A DNA stretch of 64,000 nucleotides from Silurus meridionalis (GCF_014805685.1 NC_060892.1:12666990-12730989); one strand, 5' to 3'; counted from the stretch's first letter, positions 1 to 13,154 are shown. Program-made: numbers and translations. The notes: generated by a model not told the origin, from the sequence alone.

Positions 1-1376
1 GAAAACACTTGCTGCCTGGCACATCTCGCTGACGTTCCCTCTCTCACTACGCCATCTCTTATTTACTTGAGCTTTCTCATATATTGTTTTTCTTGGAGGT
101 TGAACTAACTGTATAAAGTGTCAAAAATGTGCTTTCAGAATGTTTGTTTGGATATTAGAGGAGGACATTGAGAAGTGGGTGTGCAATGACTTAGGTAATG
201 TTTGCTAACACACTATTACCCCACTCTCCGAAATGAGTAATCTTTGAACAAAACAAAGCAAGCACATTCTTTTTTTTAAATGTGCATGCTTGCCATTTGC
301 AAACCTGTTCTAGAGCTAACCGTGAAACTGAACTTCAATTGCACATACAGGTCAGGACAAGTTACATGTTTAAATCCAGCCTTGGTTTAAGAGCCTCTAG
401 GACTAAAACATTATGATTTAAAAGTTTGTTAATGCTGAACTCAAGAGTAAGCATTTTTGCAGGAATTTCAGTGTGGATAGTAATACATTTTCTAGGTTGA
501 TTCATCTCTGTGGTTAAGCTCAATGTACAAAAAGAGTTTAAAGAATAGGTAATAGCTACGGCAAGTACCGATTTAAAATTATTCTACACAATTGCTAATT
601 TCCTGTAAATGTAATTGCAGCACTCAAAATTGTTCTAATGACAATGTACGCTGTAGGCACAAATGATAAATGATTGTGTTCTTAAACACGTTATAAGCAA
701 TATGTGCATGAAATATGGTTTTTGCACCTTGTTGCATAACTGAAATGGCCTGTAACTTTCACTGTATAGCCAATTTACATTAACTGTCAGGTGCAATGAT
801 TTATCTTGATGTGCTTGAGGGCTCTAACTCCATATAAAAACTTATTCATCAATGGCTTGGGGTAAATTAAAAATACATACACGAAACATAAAATACACTG
901 TACATTTAATAGTATGTGGACATTTTTACCAGTCAACATCACATTCCAAAACCATGGGTTGGCAAGAATCAAATTGCAAAATATCAAGCTTTTATATAGT
1001 CTTAACAACAAATAATTGGGCAGACAATACATAGGAAATAAAACAAATTAAGTTTTTTTGTGTGAAAAACCTAAAAAGGTCAAATTATATACTATTTAGT
1101 CTACTTGTGTGCATAAGTAATATGATAATAATGATTAATCAACATGAATAGAACAACATTGACTGGTCTTTTTGTAAAAAGCTATCTGCGATTTTACCCA
1201 CGAGGCTTAAACATTTAAAGAATCTAATTAAAAAAGCCCACAGTAAGTAATTTTATCTATCTGTTTTGTTAAGATTTTGACAAGCTTGTTTTTCCATTAT
1301 TGTGCAATGCATATTAACAGCATTGGGTGGAAAAAGTAAATACCACTGAATCTGTCTAAACTTGTCCACAGTATTA

Positions 1377-1377
<1 letters not shown>
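1..1377. other. No gene or mobile element recognised
   Basis: AT-rich sequence. The open frames of 60-80 codons lack any recognisable domain or splice context. Confidence 0.5.
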
Positions 1378-1441
<64 letters not shown>

Positions 1442-1472
1442 TGTGTGTGAGTGTGTGTGAGTGTGTGTGTGT
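1378..1472. repeat. (GT)n microsatellite
   Basis: About 47 GT units with three GA interruptions near the right end. The histidine/threonine open frame over it is an artefact. Confidence 0.98.
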
Positions 1473-1782
1473 CAGCTTGGCTGTGTTTTTGTTCTCTCAC
1501 CCTAGTCAATATTTCCAGTTGGTGCTTTAAAATAAAGGGTCTGCTAAAAAGTCATTAATTTAATAACAAGCAAGAAACACTAGCAGCAGACATGAGTTAA
1601 GATGAGGCTACAAATCAGGGCAAGGCTTTCTTATGCTGGGTTTTCGAGTATATCCAAAATCAAACATCAGAAATATATGATTGTAGAGTATTGTGGGAAT
1701 GCACAGAATGACAAACTAATAATTGTTAAAAAAACAAACAAATAAATGAATAAAAATCTCACTCACTCAAAAGCCATTTTCT

Positions 1783-2439
1783 CAGTGTCGGCGCCATGAG
1801 AGGGCCCTGGAGGGGGGTCCTTGAGTCACTGTGCCCCCTTTTACTTCTTAAAATAATAACAAACTTAATAATTAAAACAATGTTTTACAACTTAATTTTA
1901 TTATACCATGAATACTGGTTAAAGAATAAAAAGTATAAGTAAATAAAATAAAATAAATTATTTCCCATAATGCAGTGCTAACATAGTCAGCCAATTACAT
2001 ACACGCTGCCACTACATCAGTATCATAAATCAGTAGGCTAAATGGTCAGTGAAATCGTTATTCTAAAGTTCGTCTAAAACATTTACCAAAACACTGTTTT
2101 TATTAAAAAATCTTTTACAATGGATATAAGAAAATGGTTTGTCTTGTTTTTCAAAAGTGTAATTCCTCCTCTTGTTATCTGCAGCTCTTCTAAAGGTAAG
2201 ATGCCCTTTTGCTTTAGTAGCTACATTTGGTTATATGCTGGTGGTTAATTTGCGTGTGTTTTTGTAAGTCTTGCACTTTAGAGTTATAATAAATTATGGT
2301 TGACAGTGAGTGACACGTTTAATATTTTATGTTTATTAAAGTATAATAATTATAATAATAGTAATAGTATGTGAACGAGATAGGCCCCCTTGTTAAACAT
2401 GAGGCCCCCCTCATTCTGTATTCTCTGGCCCTGACACTG
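1783..2439. mobile_element. hAT-type MITE with 8-bp target-site duplications
   Basis: The left end CAGTGTCGGCGCCATGAGAG and right end TCTCTGGCCCTGACACTG form imperfect inverted repeats. The 8-bp sequence CATTTTCT directly precedes the left end (1775-1782) and directly follows the right end (2440-2447), a perfect target duplication of hAT length. At 657 bp it has no transposase frame, so it depended on a source element in trans. Internal sequence is AT-rich except for C-rich tracts near each end. Confidence 0.82.
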
Positions 2440-2825
2440 CATTTTCTCTTCATGTTTTGTGTAAATCCAAAAAAGAGAAGTTTTAAACTTTATAAACATA
2501 CAGTTGAGGTCATTAATTTTTTACACATATGGCAGAATCTACAGAATGTCAGAATAAAAATAAATATATAATGTAAATGAACCAGTTCAAAAGTTGATTC
2601 TTGATACTGTGTCATTATGTAAATGATCAATGACTATTTTTTATATTTTATGATAGTTCACTTGTCCATTGTTGTTCATGAGTAATTAAACTGCTGAAAG
2701 AACTATACATTATTTTTTTTTTTCACATAATTTTCATCTTTGACCCATTTCAAACATTGTATATATGATCTTGTTCACTATGCCAAAAGGTGCAAGCATT
2801 CATTGATACTCAAAAAGGCAACATG

Positions 2826-3004
2826 ATACATTAAGAGCCAGAGGAAGGGGATGTATAATTCTAAACAGGATGAATGACACCTTAGTGCCAATTTGGTTTT
2901 ACTTTGTCTTCTGGGAGACATAAATATGGAATGTAGCTTCTGAATGGCAATGCTTAATGAAAAAAAAGTTCAACAAAATCACCCACCCCTGGCTCTTAAT
3001 GTAT
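2826..3004. mobile_element. Short MITE with 16-bp perfect terminal inverted repeats
   Basis: ATACATTAAGAGCCAG at 2826-2841 is matched by its exact reverse complement at 2989-3004. The outermost TA on each side may be the target duplication, leaving CATTAAGAGCCAG as the terminus, which would suggest the Tc1/mariner superfamily. The 179-bp unit encodes nothing. Confidence 0.7.
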
Positions 3005-4994
3005 AGTGTTGAATATGTTGCTAGCTAATATGGATGGACTGGTGTTATCCTCTTTACAAATGCATTATCCACACCATTGTAATGTAGTTTATGGTCTTTG
3101 TATAGCATAATTTGATAATATGACATTGGAAGAATCCCATAATGGTTCACTAGCTTCCTTTTTGCATGTGTGCAGGTTCTTTTTTATATTGACTAAGAAC
3201 AACTAGAACTACCAAGCTAAAAGTTAGACGTGATGAAAATAAAAACGTAAATATACATTATAGCTAGTTATCAAGCTGTAGTTTTATAACTGGTCTTCTC
3301 CCAATGCTAAAAAACAACAGCCAAACTTTATTACCTGTCATAAAATAAGAACTATACATATATATACAATTGATCATAGATCAGCTACATGTAAAGTCCA
3401 TATTCTATATTATTCCTAATGCATTACCCATAACATCTTTTACTTAAGATAATACTTCCATAATATAGATGAAAAGTTATATGAAAACCATTCAAGTAAG
3501 GTAATCTTTAGACTCCACATATGTTGCAAAGACTGGAATATTTTGCTGTATGAATTGCTCATTAGTGGGAAATAATTCTTGTGTTTTTGTATCTGTCCTC
3601 TTTCAAAGAAACAGTCTGATCTTGTATGACAAAAATGGCTGCTGGGGGATCTAAGTAAACAGACTTTACTATAACGGGTTTGGTAAAAGCAAATGGACAG
3701 TGTGGAAATGAGTCTTTTCTTTTTTTCTTACTCAGCAGACTCTGCAGCCTTGTCATGTTCTATGGACATTGAAGCCTATAATTATGTAAAGCAGAATAAC
3801 TGGGCCAGAATACTGACGAGTTGCGATCATGCAGGAAATGACTTTTCCTTCCCCTGTAACAGTGTTCTTTTATTCAGGCTGAGTTGTCTTGCTGAGTGGC
3901 ATTCCCCTGTGCCATGAGTCTGTCATGTGGTTTACACTGTCAGGATTCTCATATAGCAAACAACAATGAAAAAAGCTTTCACAACACAAGGCTTATCATG
4001 TGGCTAAGTGCATATTCTCTCTCAGATGAACAGGGATCACAGGAAGTGCTTGTCGGGGTTAGGTGGTGTGTCCGGGTCACTCTGTTTCCTGAGAGAAAAT
4101 CTCATAATGATCTCACTCTGCAGTTCCCATAACCTATATGAGCTCAGTCCACAGCACCCTGGAGATACACACGAATGCGGACTCATAAAAGCTATAACAC
4201 TAAAGCGGCTCAGAAAATGTGTGTAAATACATTATTTATAATCACTTTCTATCTCTCTACCGCTATCTGAGTTTGCTGTTTAAAGATCTTCTATTATGTG
4301 TGAAAAAAGGAAGTGACTCATAAAATTCATTTAGTGATTTGTACTTGATGGAGGGAATAGGGAACTGATAAATGATTTTTACACTTATCTATTACAAAAA
4401 GTATATGACCTATATATTTAAAGATGTTACAATATTCAACACATATTCACTGACTAGCAGTTTAGATGTGTATACTTTAGGTATGTAATCAGTAAATGCA
4501 TAAAGAAAAGTGGAAGGAAGAACAAATAGTGACAGGATCATGAGCAAAGACAACCTTGTCTGGTACATCAAGAAGATGGCCAGATGTATGTGTGTCACTT
4601 ACCTGGGAAAGAGGTGGCATCAGGATGTATTATGCGAAGAAGATAAACCAGCAGAGGCTTGGAAACCTCTGCATGTGATTGGAAAAACTGGGTCCTTGCA
4701 TTAATGTAGATGTTACTTTAATTCATACCACCTACTTAAAAATCATGCACCCCATATTGTCAACAGTACCCCTAAATGCAGGTAACCTCTTTCTGTAGGT
4801 AATTCATCCTGTCAGAGTGCAAAATTGTATACTTTGATAAAGACAAAGTATACAGGGTTTTGACTTGGCTTCCAGATTCCCCAGATCCCATTCTGCTTAT
4901 GCATCTCTGCAATGTGCTCGATAATATTGTCCAATCTACCTCAGGTTTGGACACACCTTCTCCTTTAGTGATTCTGGGAGAGAAGTTTCCAGAG
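3005..4994. other. No gene recognised
   Basis: Unique-looking AT-rich sequence. 4030-4220 is somewhat higher in GC and free of repeats. Nothing codes. Confidence 0.5.
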
Positions 4995-5950
4995 TGTCAA
5001 GTCAAGTAAAGTTTATTTCTATAGCGCTTTTTTACAACAGACATTGTCTCAAAGCATCTTTACAGAATTTAAAGAGTTAAGGTGAATGGTGTGTATTTAT
5101 CTCTGATGAGAAGCCGTGGCGACTGTGGCCAGGAAAAACTCCCTTAGATGTTATGAGGAAGAAACCTTGAGTGAAACCAGACTCAAAAGGGGAACCCATC
5201 CTCATTTGGGTGACATCAAGGGTCAGTACAGAACGCTAGACAGTGAGAACTAGCATTAGCCCTGGAATGTAGGATTATGAGTAATGATCTTTTTTCAGTC
5301 TTTCACAGTAATTTGTGGTTATAAATCTAGGAGCTACTGAGCAACTCATAAAATAGCTCAACATTTGTGATCATCACAGATCCCACACCAGCTTCTCCAT
5401 GCCAGAGCCTTTAAACACTCAAGGAGGTCCAGTGTCCAAACTCCACATGTAAGTCTCTAGATGGTTCGGGATGTTTGCGGGGTCGGAATCTACTTCTTTA
5501 TAGGTCCACAATCTTCATAAGGTGGGACGTGACTGGGGCTGGAGTAACCCCAGGATGCCTCAGGATGGGTAGAGAAAGAAAAGCAGTGGAGAGGAAGTAG
5601 CGTAGCTGCTGTTCATGATAATAACAGCACAAGTTGATAATGTGCATGTGATCAGATGTACTGGAGCACAAGGTTATGATGTGATGTGTGATATGTGTAG
5701 GCTTTGCTAAAAAGATACGTTTTTAATCTGCACTTAAACTAGGAGAGTGTGTCTGAGCCCCGAACACTGTCAGGAAGACTATTCCAGAGTTTAGGAGCTA
5801 AATGTGAGAATGTTTTACCACCTTTAGTGGACTTTAAAATTCTAGGAACTACTAGTAGAGTGTGTGTTGGTTGGTTTCTCTTCACTCTCTTGTCCGACTC
5901 AACTGGATTTAGATTCTTCTCTGGTTACTCAGACAACCCGGTCTTGTAAG
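4995..5950 (+). repeat. Dispersed fish repeat, longest copy
   Basis: Opens GTCAAGTCAAGTAAAGTTTA then TTTCTATAGCGCTTTT and TTGTCTCAAAGCATCTTTAC. Further in are GGAAAAACTCCCTTAGATG and GGGGAACCCATCCTCATTTG. Related shorter copies are at 11155-11420, 18530-18680, 29922-29980 (minus) and 57335-57412 (minus). The family is common in teleost DNA. I cannot assign a class, and the right boundary is approximate. Confidence 0.6.
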
Positions 5951-6019
5951 AGTCCTGAATGTGCCATGTTTTTTTCATTTTAGAATTATGGAGGCCACTG
6001 TGTTCTTGGGAATCTTCAT

Positions 6020-6245
6020 TGCAGCAGAATTTTTTTGTAGCCTTTCCCAGATCTGTGCCGTGCAACAATCTCTTAGCTCTGCAGGCAGTTCCTTTCATCT
6101 CATGGCTTGGTTTTTGCTCTAATATAATCAGATGTGACGCCATCTACAGGTGTGTGCATTTCCAAATGATGTCCAACAATAAACATTTCCACAGGTGGAC
6201 TCTAATAAAGGTGTTTCAAGTGTTGTTATAAAGGGTTTGAATACG
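6020..6245 (+). repeat. Dispersed repeat fragment
   Basis: CTCATGGCTTGGTTTTTGCT, ACAGGTGTGTGCATTTCCAA and CCACAGGTGGACTCTAATAA, ending in GGGTTTGAATACGTATGAA, recall a very common teleost repeat whose end reads GGGTCTGAATACTTATG. Class not assigned. Confidence 0.45.
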
Positions 6246-7329
6246 TATGAACCCTTACCCTAACCATGATATTTCAGAGAGAAGGGGGGGGGGGGGGATT
6301 ATACGAAATAAATACTACAAACATTTCTATAATCTAAAAACCTACATACACAGTATGGGTACATACATATATATCGAATTTGGTTATCATGAGATAAATG
6401 AAGAGTACCATGTGTTCTGATTTATTGGATGGCTCTTTATGAGCTTTGAGCTGCACATCTGAAAATCCCATTTTTTGATGACACGTTTTTAATGCAGAGA
6501 ATATAAACACCCATGGCTTTAGCATACTGCTCTATTGTTCAACACCAGAAAAACACCATCTTGTATAAATTACGCCAGAGGGTCATGAGTGGAGGGATGG
6601 AGCACCATATGGAAAGACGTATTTCAAGGATAAAAGGATGTGCTTCGATGTAACGAACCACTTTTGACCACAAACCTGTGAGTTAGATGTGACAATGCTA
6701 GGAGCATAAAAGTCTGTTCATAGTTTACTTGCTGATTTCCCATCACAACCAGATTTCAAGTTGGTGAGCAACACAACATGATTGTCTTGAGACATATTCA
6801 TCAGCTTTAAAACTTGCGGTTGTTTCTGTAAGAAATTCAGACTTGTTTAGAAGTGTATTTAAGGCAGCAGTCCCCATCTGTAAGCACTCAAAATACTCCA
6901 CAGGATGTTTTGTTTGTGTATTTGGCAAGCTTTAAGCATCTCTTAAATGGTGCAGGTAGCTTAACCTGCTAATGTCATAGACATTGGAATAATTAGACAA
7001 CACTGTAAAATAGCAGGTAATAATTGGAAGAGGAGAGTTGTTTACATTAATGTTGGTGTGGTGTGGTATGTAATTTTAATTTTAAAAACATGGCTTTATA
7101 TCTGTAGCAGGATAACGCAGCTGAGTGTGACTGATCCTGAGGCAAATAATGTAGTTTTTCATTAGAGCTGTTGGCTGGATCGTGATATTCTGAAAGGATT
7201 TAGCATTGTGGTTGTCATAATCCATGTGATTTGTTTTATATAGGTTCACAAGATGGAACTATGGCAACAAATATATTGATCAGGACTTGAAATGTGTAAC
7301 AAATCATTCCAAACACCATCTCTAAATAT
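6246..7329. other. No gene recognised
   Basis: Starts with a 12-G run at about 6287-6298. The rest is unremarkable AT-rich sequence. Confidence 0.5.
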
Positions 7330-8076
7330 TCTACTAAAGAAAAAGTGTTGTTACTTTAATGAATTTTTACCTAAGTATAAGTAAAGCTACTGGTCTAAAA
7401 ATCTACTCAAGTAAAAGTAAAAAGTAGCTAATTTAAAATTTACCAAGTTTTTTAACAGCAGTTAAACAAGAGTTGAGCAGGAGATTCTAGTGTAGTTCAA
7501 AATTTAAAAAGGACAAGGGAAGATACATCTCAGACGAGTTGTTTTTAATTGAAGGAACACCTTTACAAATTAAATTGCAATAACAAAAAAATTAAGAAAA
7601 AATATATTTAAAAAAATTAATAAATAAAAAACTACAGTCCATGACAAATCTAATGTAAGTTATGCAATTTTTAGAGCAACAACAACAAAAAATCTCCTGT
7701 TATAATGTTATGTATGATAAAGAGAGAAATTGCAAATGCAGATTCAGCATTCTCAACAACGGTGTCTGATTGTTTATACAGGTGCGCTCAAATCTAATGC
7801 AACATCAGCGGATCTACTCTAAAATATATCACTTTTCATTCATTTCATTTGACAATTAAATCGTGACACTGGTAATAGAGAAAGCTTCATTGTGTGTTAA
7901 CAATTTTGACCCAAGTCCCCGTTAATTTCCAACCCTGATGCTAACGAACATTAGGAATGTCACGCATTGATGCAATGCAACAGTACAACAATTATGCAAA
8001 CTAAAGTTAGTATTACTAACTTACCTCGACATCCTTGAGCATGTCTAATGTCAAGTTTTTATAAACTGTTGGCTTA

Positions 8077-8196
8077 CTTGCATTTGAAGTCAAAGTGGTT
8101 GCTTAAATAAACCCAGGGGTTTGTTTCATAAGCATTCAACAGCATTTTGATTTTAGCTGTGTCTGCAACACTGGCGTGTGTCTTGTCCGTCACCAT
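8077..8196 (-). pseudogene. Possible first exon of an hAT transposase
   Basis: An open frame of 40 codons starts MVTDKTHASVADTAKIKM and ends NPWVYLSNHFDFKC at a good donor (AA|GTAAGC). The P-W-x-Y-L then F-F/H-F pattern resembles the sequence just before the BED finger of Tol2-like transposases. It lies between the inverted subterminal clusters. No downstream transposase exon was recognised, and too little is left to be sure. Confidence 0.3.
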
Positions 8197-8402
8197 CTTT
8201 CTTTCTTGTGAATTTTATCAGTGCAGTAGTTTCCGGGGCACACATTTATTCCTCTTGCATTATTATTATTATTAAATTTTTTATTTATTTTTTACTCAGT
8301 GACCTCTATATGATTTTAAAATGTACAATACTTCAAACAAAACAAACTTACCGGTAAGTAAAATTCAAATCACAGATTTTAAAAACTACATTAGAATGTA
8401 GA

Positions 8403-8424
8403 AATATATATATATATATATATA
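8403..8424. repeat. (TA)n microsatellite
   Basis: Eleven TA units followed by an A run, inside the Tol2-like remnant. Confidence 0.9.
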
Positions 8425-8963
8425 AAAAAAAACTAAATTACAGCAATGTAAGTACCTCTGCTCTATTGCTTGCTCTTCTGGACCAGCACCTCTAAGTTGA
8501 TAAAGATCCACCATTTGATCTTCACAGCCAAAATTAGGGTTGTGAGTGTAGGCGGAATAGATAAATAGACAACTCTTTTTCCACTTTGGCTGAAAGTGGA
8601 TGCTAGCTAGGTGATGAGATTGGATTAAAATTAAACCAGTGGGGATTCTTTCCCCTCTAACCGCCCATTTGTCCCACTTCACTCCACCCTAGAATTGTTG
8701 ATTGTGATGATTCCATGGGTAAAATATGTTCCTAACCATTCCTGATCTCAACTCTGGAGCAGTTTCTCTCATTCATTTTTCATGCACATTAATTTATTTT
8801 TCCCCACAGCAAAATGCAAAAATGCTTATCACCTCTGGTACATGCTGAAAACAAACAGATTAATGGAATGTAATAGAATTTGCAATATAATAAAATATCA
8901 TGTCACATGACCTATGACCATGCATTTATACCCTGAACATGTCATCAACCCCCAAACACACAG

Positions 8964-8989
8964 TACACACACACACACACACACACACA
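8964..8989. repeat. (CA)n microsatellite
   Basis: About 13 CA units inside the Tol2-like remnant. Confidence 0.9.
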
Positions 8990-10302
8990 AAACACAAAGG
9001 CATGCACCTGTTCTCAATCACATTCACTCTTTCATTACAAATGCACACTACAAACTTCATTACGATTTCATTTCCTGTCCTAGCACACACATATGGAGAC
9101 CTTAATTTGCTGCATCTGACACTATTGCTGTTATAAAACACTTTTTTTCTTGCTGTTACTTTCGTCTAAGTTGATCTTAATGCTAGACATTTCTTTACAG
9201 TCAACAGTTCAACATTTTATTTTACTTTGCACTGGTTTCTTCATTTTACATAGTTCTGTTGTCTTGTCTAGTTAGTGGGCATTATGTGTTGCATCATTGT
9301 GCAAAAGGCAAGCATTTCTTTCAATATATACTAACAGTAAAAGCATTTTTCACCTGAAGTAAAGCTCCTATAGTGTATCCATAATGTCAACACCAAGCCT
9401 CTCTTATTGTGTGTGATTGTTTAACAGATGTAATGTCTTAAGCATTACTTGCTGAATGCATGGCACTTAGGTTGGTATGACTGAATTATAAATGCCATCA
9501 TGTGTTGCCTATTGGTTGGATTCACACCCTACAAGAATTCCATTCCTGCTAAGCAAGCTGAATGGCATAATTGTGCTTTAACAAGACAAGCACAGAATGT
9601 GAGCATGTATGATTGTGGAATGCTTATCTCAACCATTTTACATATGACATTTTGACATATAATTGAGAGCTTGAAATTGTCTACACTAATGGATACTAAA
9701 CAAAAATTTTCAAATCAATAATATAATAGTTTATATTTCACATTCCTTTTTTTTTTTGAGGAATTCAGTCAGCTCACTTTCTTTTATCCAGTCATCTGAT
9801 ATGAACAACTGGTGAAGAGTTTAGTGAAATTGAAGACAGGATGTCACATATTTAAATAATTGCTTTGTTTACTAGATGTGTGTATGATAGTAGCCTTGAA
9901 CATCAAAGTGAATTCACTGTCGTATCTCCAGCTTTTTCTCTAGAGGGGAAGGAGAGAATTGAGTTTAAAGAGGTTCAGGGAAGAAAAGATAGAACCACAA
10001 AACTCAGATTTACAATGTCTGTCTCTCAGCTGATGATGGACTGAGCAAAAAAGAGTAAAAGACATTAGATAAATGGTTTTCTTAGATCAACCATGTTTAG
10101 TGATTTAGCTTCACTTATTTAACATGGAGACTTATTCAGCTTCAGCCTGCATTGAAGTTCCCCTTTGTTCATGTAGGTTCTTCAAACTTTCCTGAACTGA
10201 TACAGGAATTTTTAATCAGTAAACATGTTTTACTGATGCGCCAAGTCTCAAATCAGCACTAAAATCCCCCATGATGCACTTTTATTTATTAACCCTTACC
10301 AA

Positions 10303-10400
10303 TTAACCCTCTGGGGTCGATAAACGCGTTTTTTCGCATTCATCGCATTTTCCCTCATAACGGCGAAAAAAATTTTTTTTTGATCGTACAGATAAGAGCA
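10303..10400 (+). mobile_element. Possible piggyBac-like terminus
   Basis: TTAA at 10303-10306 is followed directly by CCCTCTGGGGTCGATAAACG and a run of T and CG-rich steps. TTAA plus a CCCT start is the piggyBac signature. The opposite end was not found. Confidence 0.3.
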
Positions 10401-11154
10401 GACATAATAAATATATGAATAGAAAGCAGGAAATGTCTACTTTTAAATAAACACATTTACATCGAATACAAATATTCCCTGATTATGTAATCCGTATGAA
10501 AGTTAAAAGGTTTTCTCTGGTATCACCTCATAAACCGTCCGTATGGAAACCTAGCAAAGGTTCCGTCTGGTGTCCTGATGATTTACGTAATTTAATACAC
10601 CATAATTACTTTTAAACATTCACAAGATTATTTTGTCTTCATGCTCTACGTTGAGTCTGCTTTCACTAATTATAAACTACATTTGCATAAAGCTTCCATA
10701 TATGTCCATGTCCATGTTGATTAGAGAATTAAAAACTTAAAAAGTATAAATTTAAGGTAAATTTAGAACAGATAAAAATGTGTGATTAAGTTGCGATTAA
10801 ATATTTTAAAATGATTGAAAACCCTAATATTAATATGATGTGAGGTCCAGTTACCAGTGTGACACGAAAACTGGTAGTAGTAATGGCTACTTTTTACTTA
10901 AGTACATGCTGGAGCCCAAAATTCTTTACTTTAACTTGAGTAAAAAAGGATTAATACTTTAACTTTTTCCAGTCTTTTAAAACATGAGTATCTGTAATTC
11001 TACTTAAGTGAAGGATCTTATGTAATTTTGCCATCTCTGCTGCTACTAAAAAAATAACAAGAAGAGACTCACAATTTGAAAGAAAGAGGACAAAACTATC
11101 TTAAATTCAATTGCAATGAATGAAAATGTATTTGTTTAAGAATACAATTTAATT

Positions 11155-11420
11155 CATTTTTATTTGTATAGCGCTTTTAACAATGAACATTGTCTCAAAG
11201 CAGCTTTACGCAGATAAAGTGGTGAGAAAAAAGAATAAGATGTTCTTCATGAGTGTAAGTTTGTTCCTAATGAGAGAGCCGGTGGCGTTTGTGGCAAGGA
11301 AAACCTCCCTCAGATGGCATAAGGGAGAAACCTTTAGAGGAAATAGATTCAAGAGGAAACCCATCCTCATCTGGGTGGCACCGAATGTCCATTTGTTACA
11401 GATAAAGATGTCTGCTTCTG
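11155..11420 (+). repeat. Second copy of the TATAGCGCTTTT dispersed repeat
   Basis: TTTTATTTGTATAGCGCTTT, TTGTCTCAAAGCAGCTTTAC and GAAACCCATCCTCATCTGGG align in order with 4995-5250. The open frames of 87-99 codons over it are incidental. Confidence 0.65.
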
Positions 11421-12625
11421 AAACTGTAACAATGATATATTGTCCGAAAGCAATAAGCAAGTTAAACACAACTGCTGTTTAATTATATTGCAACCTTTGT
11501 GATTACTTTTATTAAAATATCTTCTTTTAGAAATGTCATTTTTGATGGCTAATAAAAATTATTCAAATCCAAATTTCAAATTCAAATACAAAGATCATGA
11601 AATAACTTCCAGAGACACATGTTCATAGCCACACAAATTAGAAATTGTTTGCTGTTGATTTCTGATTGCTGTTCATGCCTCTAGTGTCTCTTACACTCTC
11701 TATATATACACAGTGGTTTACTGCTACCCTGCATGTCCAAAAAGTTACATTTTGGTTAAAAACATTTACAAATACGACTCAAATATGACGTCTGCAAAGT
11801 AAAATCTTCATAATGCAATTCTTTCTTTCTTTTTTCTTTTTTTTTATCTGCCCGAAGCCAAAGTCTGTGTCGTTTGTGCCACTTAGGAATGTGGATAAGT
11901 GCATGCAAAACACACAGACACAAACATTAGCACCAGCACAACCTCTAAAACTCTTCTTCCCCAGCGTACCTCCCTCTGCCTTCATCCACTGTGACTTTTC
12001 AGCCTGTTTTATAGACCTGTTTGTTTTCATTCTACTCGCTAATACACTCTTGTGCACAGCGCAGACTTAGTTCCTCTTAAACAACATATGAAATGCAGCG
12101 TTCAACTTGGACTTGTAAGTTCTTTGATATTCAAATGATGGCATGAAGGTTTTATACCTGAACACATTCGATTTGTTATTTACATATTGTGCTTTGTAGC
12201 TGCTGTAGAAAGTGCTAGAAATTTAGAGACCTGGATTTTGCAGCATTAAAATGCCGGTCATGTGGATATTAAGTGCTCCCTTGTTGCTCAGGCAGATATA
12301 ACCTTTTAGCTGATCTGTCTCCATTAAGAGCAAATGGAAAGCAGTGTTATCAGAGTAATGCTCCTGTGTCGAGCTCTGTGCCTTGTCACACACAGCTCGC
12401 CCATGTCTGCTGATAGCCTGTAGGTGGTCGGTCATTTTGTGCAGTTTGTGTACAGACAAGACAGATCACAAATGCTCATCCCTGGCAGTTATCTGTCTCA
12501 GCACAGGTATCAGTGGCTGGGAAATGGTAGGACTATCAGGTCCCATGTCTTTTTTTAATCTGCTTAATGTCAAAGTGAAATTGTGGAGCTTCTGACATAA
12601 AGCTTGGAGTTTTTTAGTTCTCATA
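11421..12625. other. No gene recognised; possible conserved non-coding block
   Basis: 12215-12600 is repeat-free with balanced composition, unlike its surroundings. It could be a regulatory element, but only alignment could show that. Confidence 0.35.
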
Positions 12626-12640
12626 AACACACACACACAG

Positions 12641-12675
<35 letters not shown>

Positions 12676-12710
12676 CACATAGAGACACACAAAGACAATT
12701 ATTTTCAATT

Positions 12711-12769
<59 letters not shown>

Positions 12770-12803
12770 ACATAGAGACACACAAAGACAATTATTTTCA
12801 ATT
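12626..12803. repeat. Duplicated (CA)n microsatellite with its flank
   Basis: Two (CA)n tracts (about 12626-12680 and 12713-12772) are each followed by the same 33 bases (12678-12710 and 12771-12803), including GACACACAAAGACAATTATT. This is a 93-bp tandem duplication of flank plus array. Confidence 0.95.
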
Positions 12804-13154
12804 TGATCTGTAACACAATGCTACTTTCCGTATCTATTTTTAAATATACTATATACAGTCTTCATCCAAATTAACAGGAGCATCAGTAGACTTGTACATT
12901 AATGCAATTATCCAGTGAGCCAATCAGGCATGAAAAAAAAGGACAAAAACTATAGATAATTAAATATCACATTTACATCAAATATAAGAATGGGTATACA
13001 TGTGATCTTGAGGAATGTGACTTTATTATGGTTGTTTGTGCCAGCCAGGTTGGTGAGAGTATTTCAGACACTGATGGCCTTTTGGTATTTTAAATGCTTA
13101 TGAGAGGATAGATGTAATGGGAAGTCTATGATAAATTCGAATAATCACTCTTTT

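Larger units (their letters stand above)
7330..11040 (-). mobile_element. Tol2-like hAT transposon remnant, composite
   Basis: Near 7370-7435 (CTACTCAAGTAAAAGTAAAA then AGTAGC) and 10885-11035 (GGCTACTTTTTACTTAAGTA, ACTTGAGTAAAAAAGG, ending GCCATCTCTG) are inverted clusters of the ACTTGAGTAAAA motif found in Tol2-type subterminal regions. Between them is a possible short transposase exon on the minus strand (8196-8077). The left terminus is not recognisable. The interior also holds a piggyBac-like end and a (CA)n tract, so whether this is one element or two fragments is open. Confidence 0.4.
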
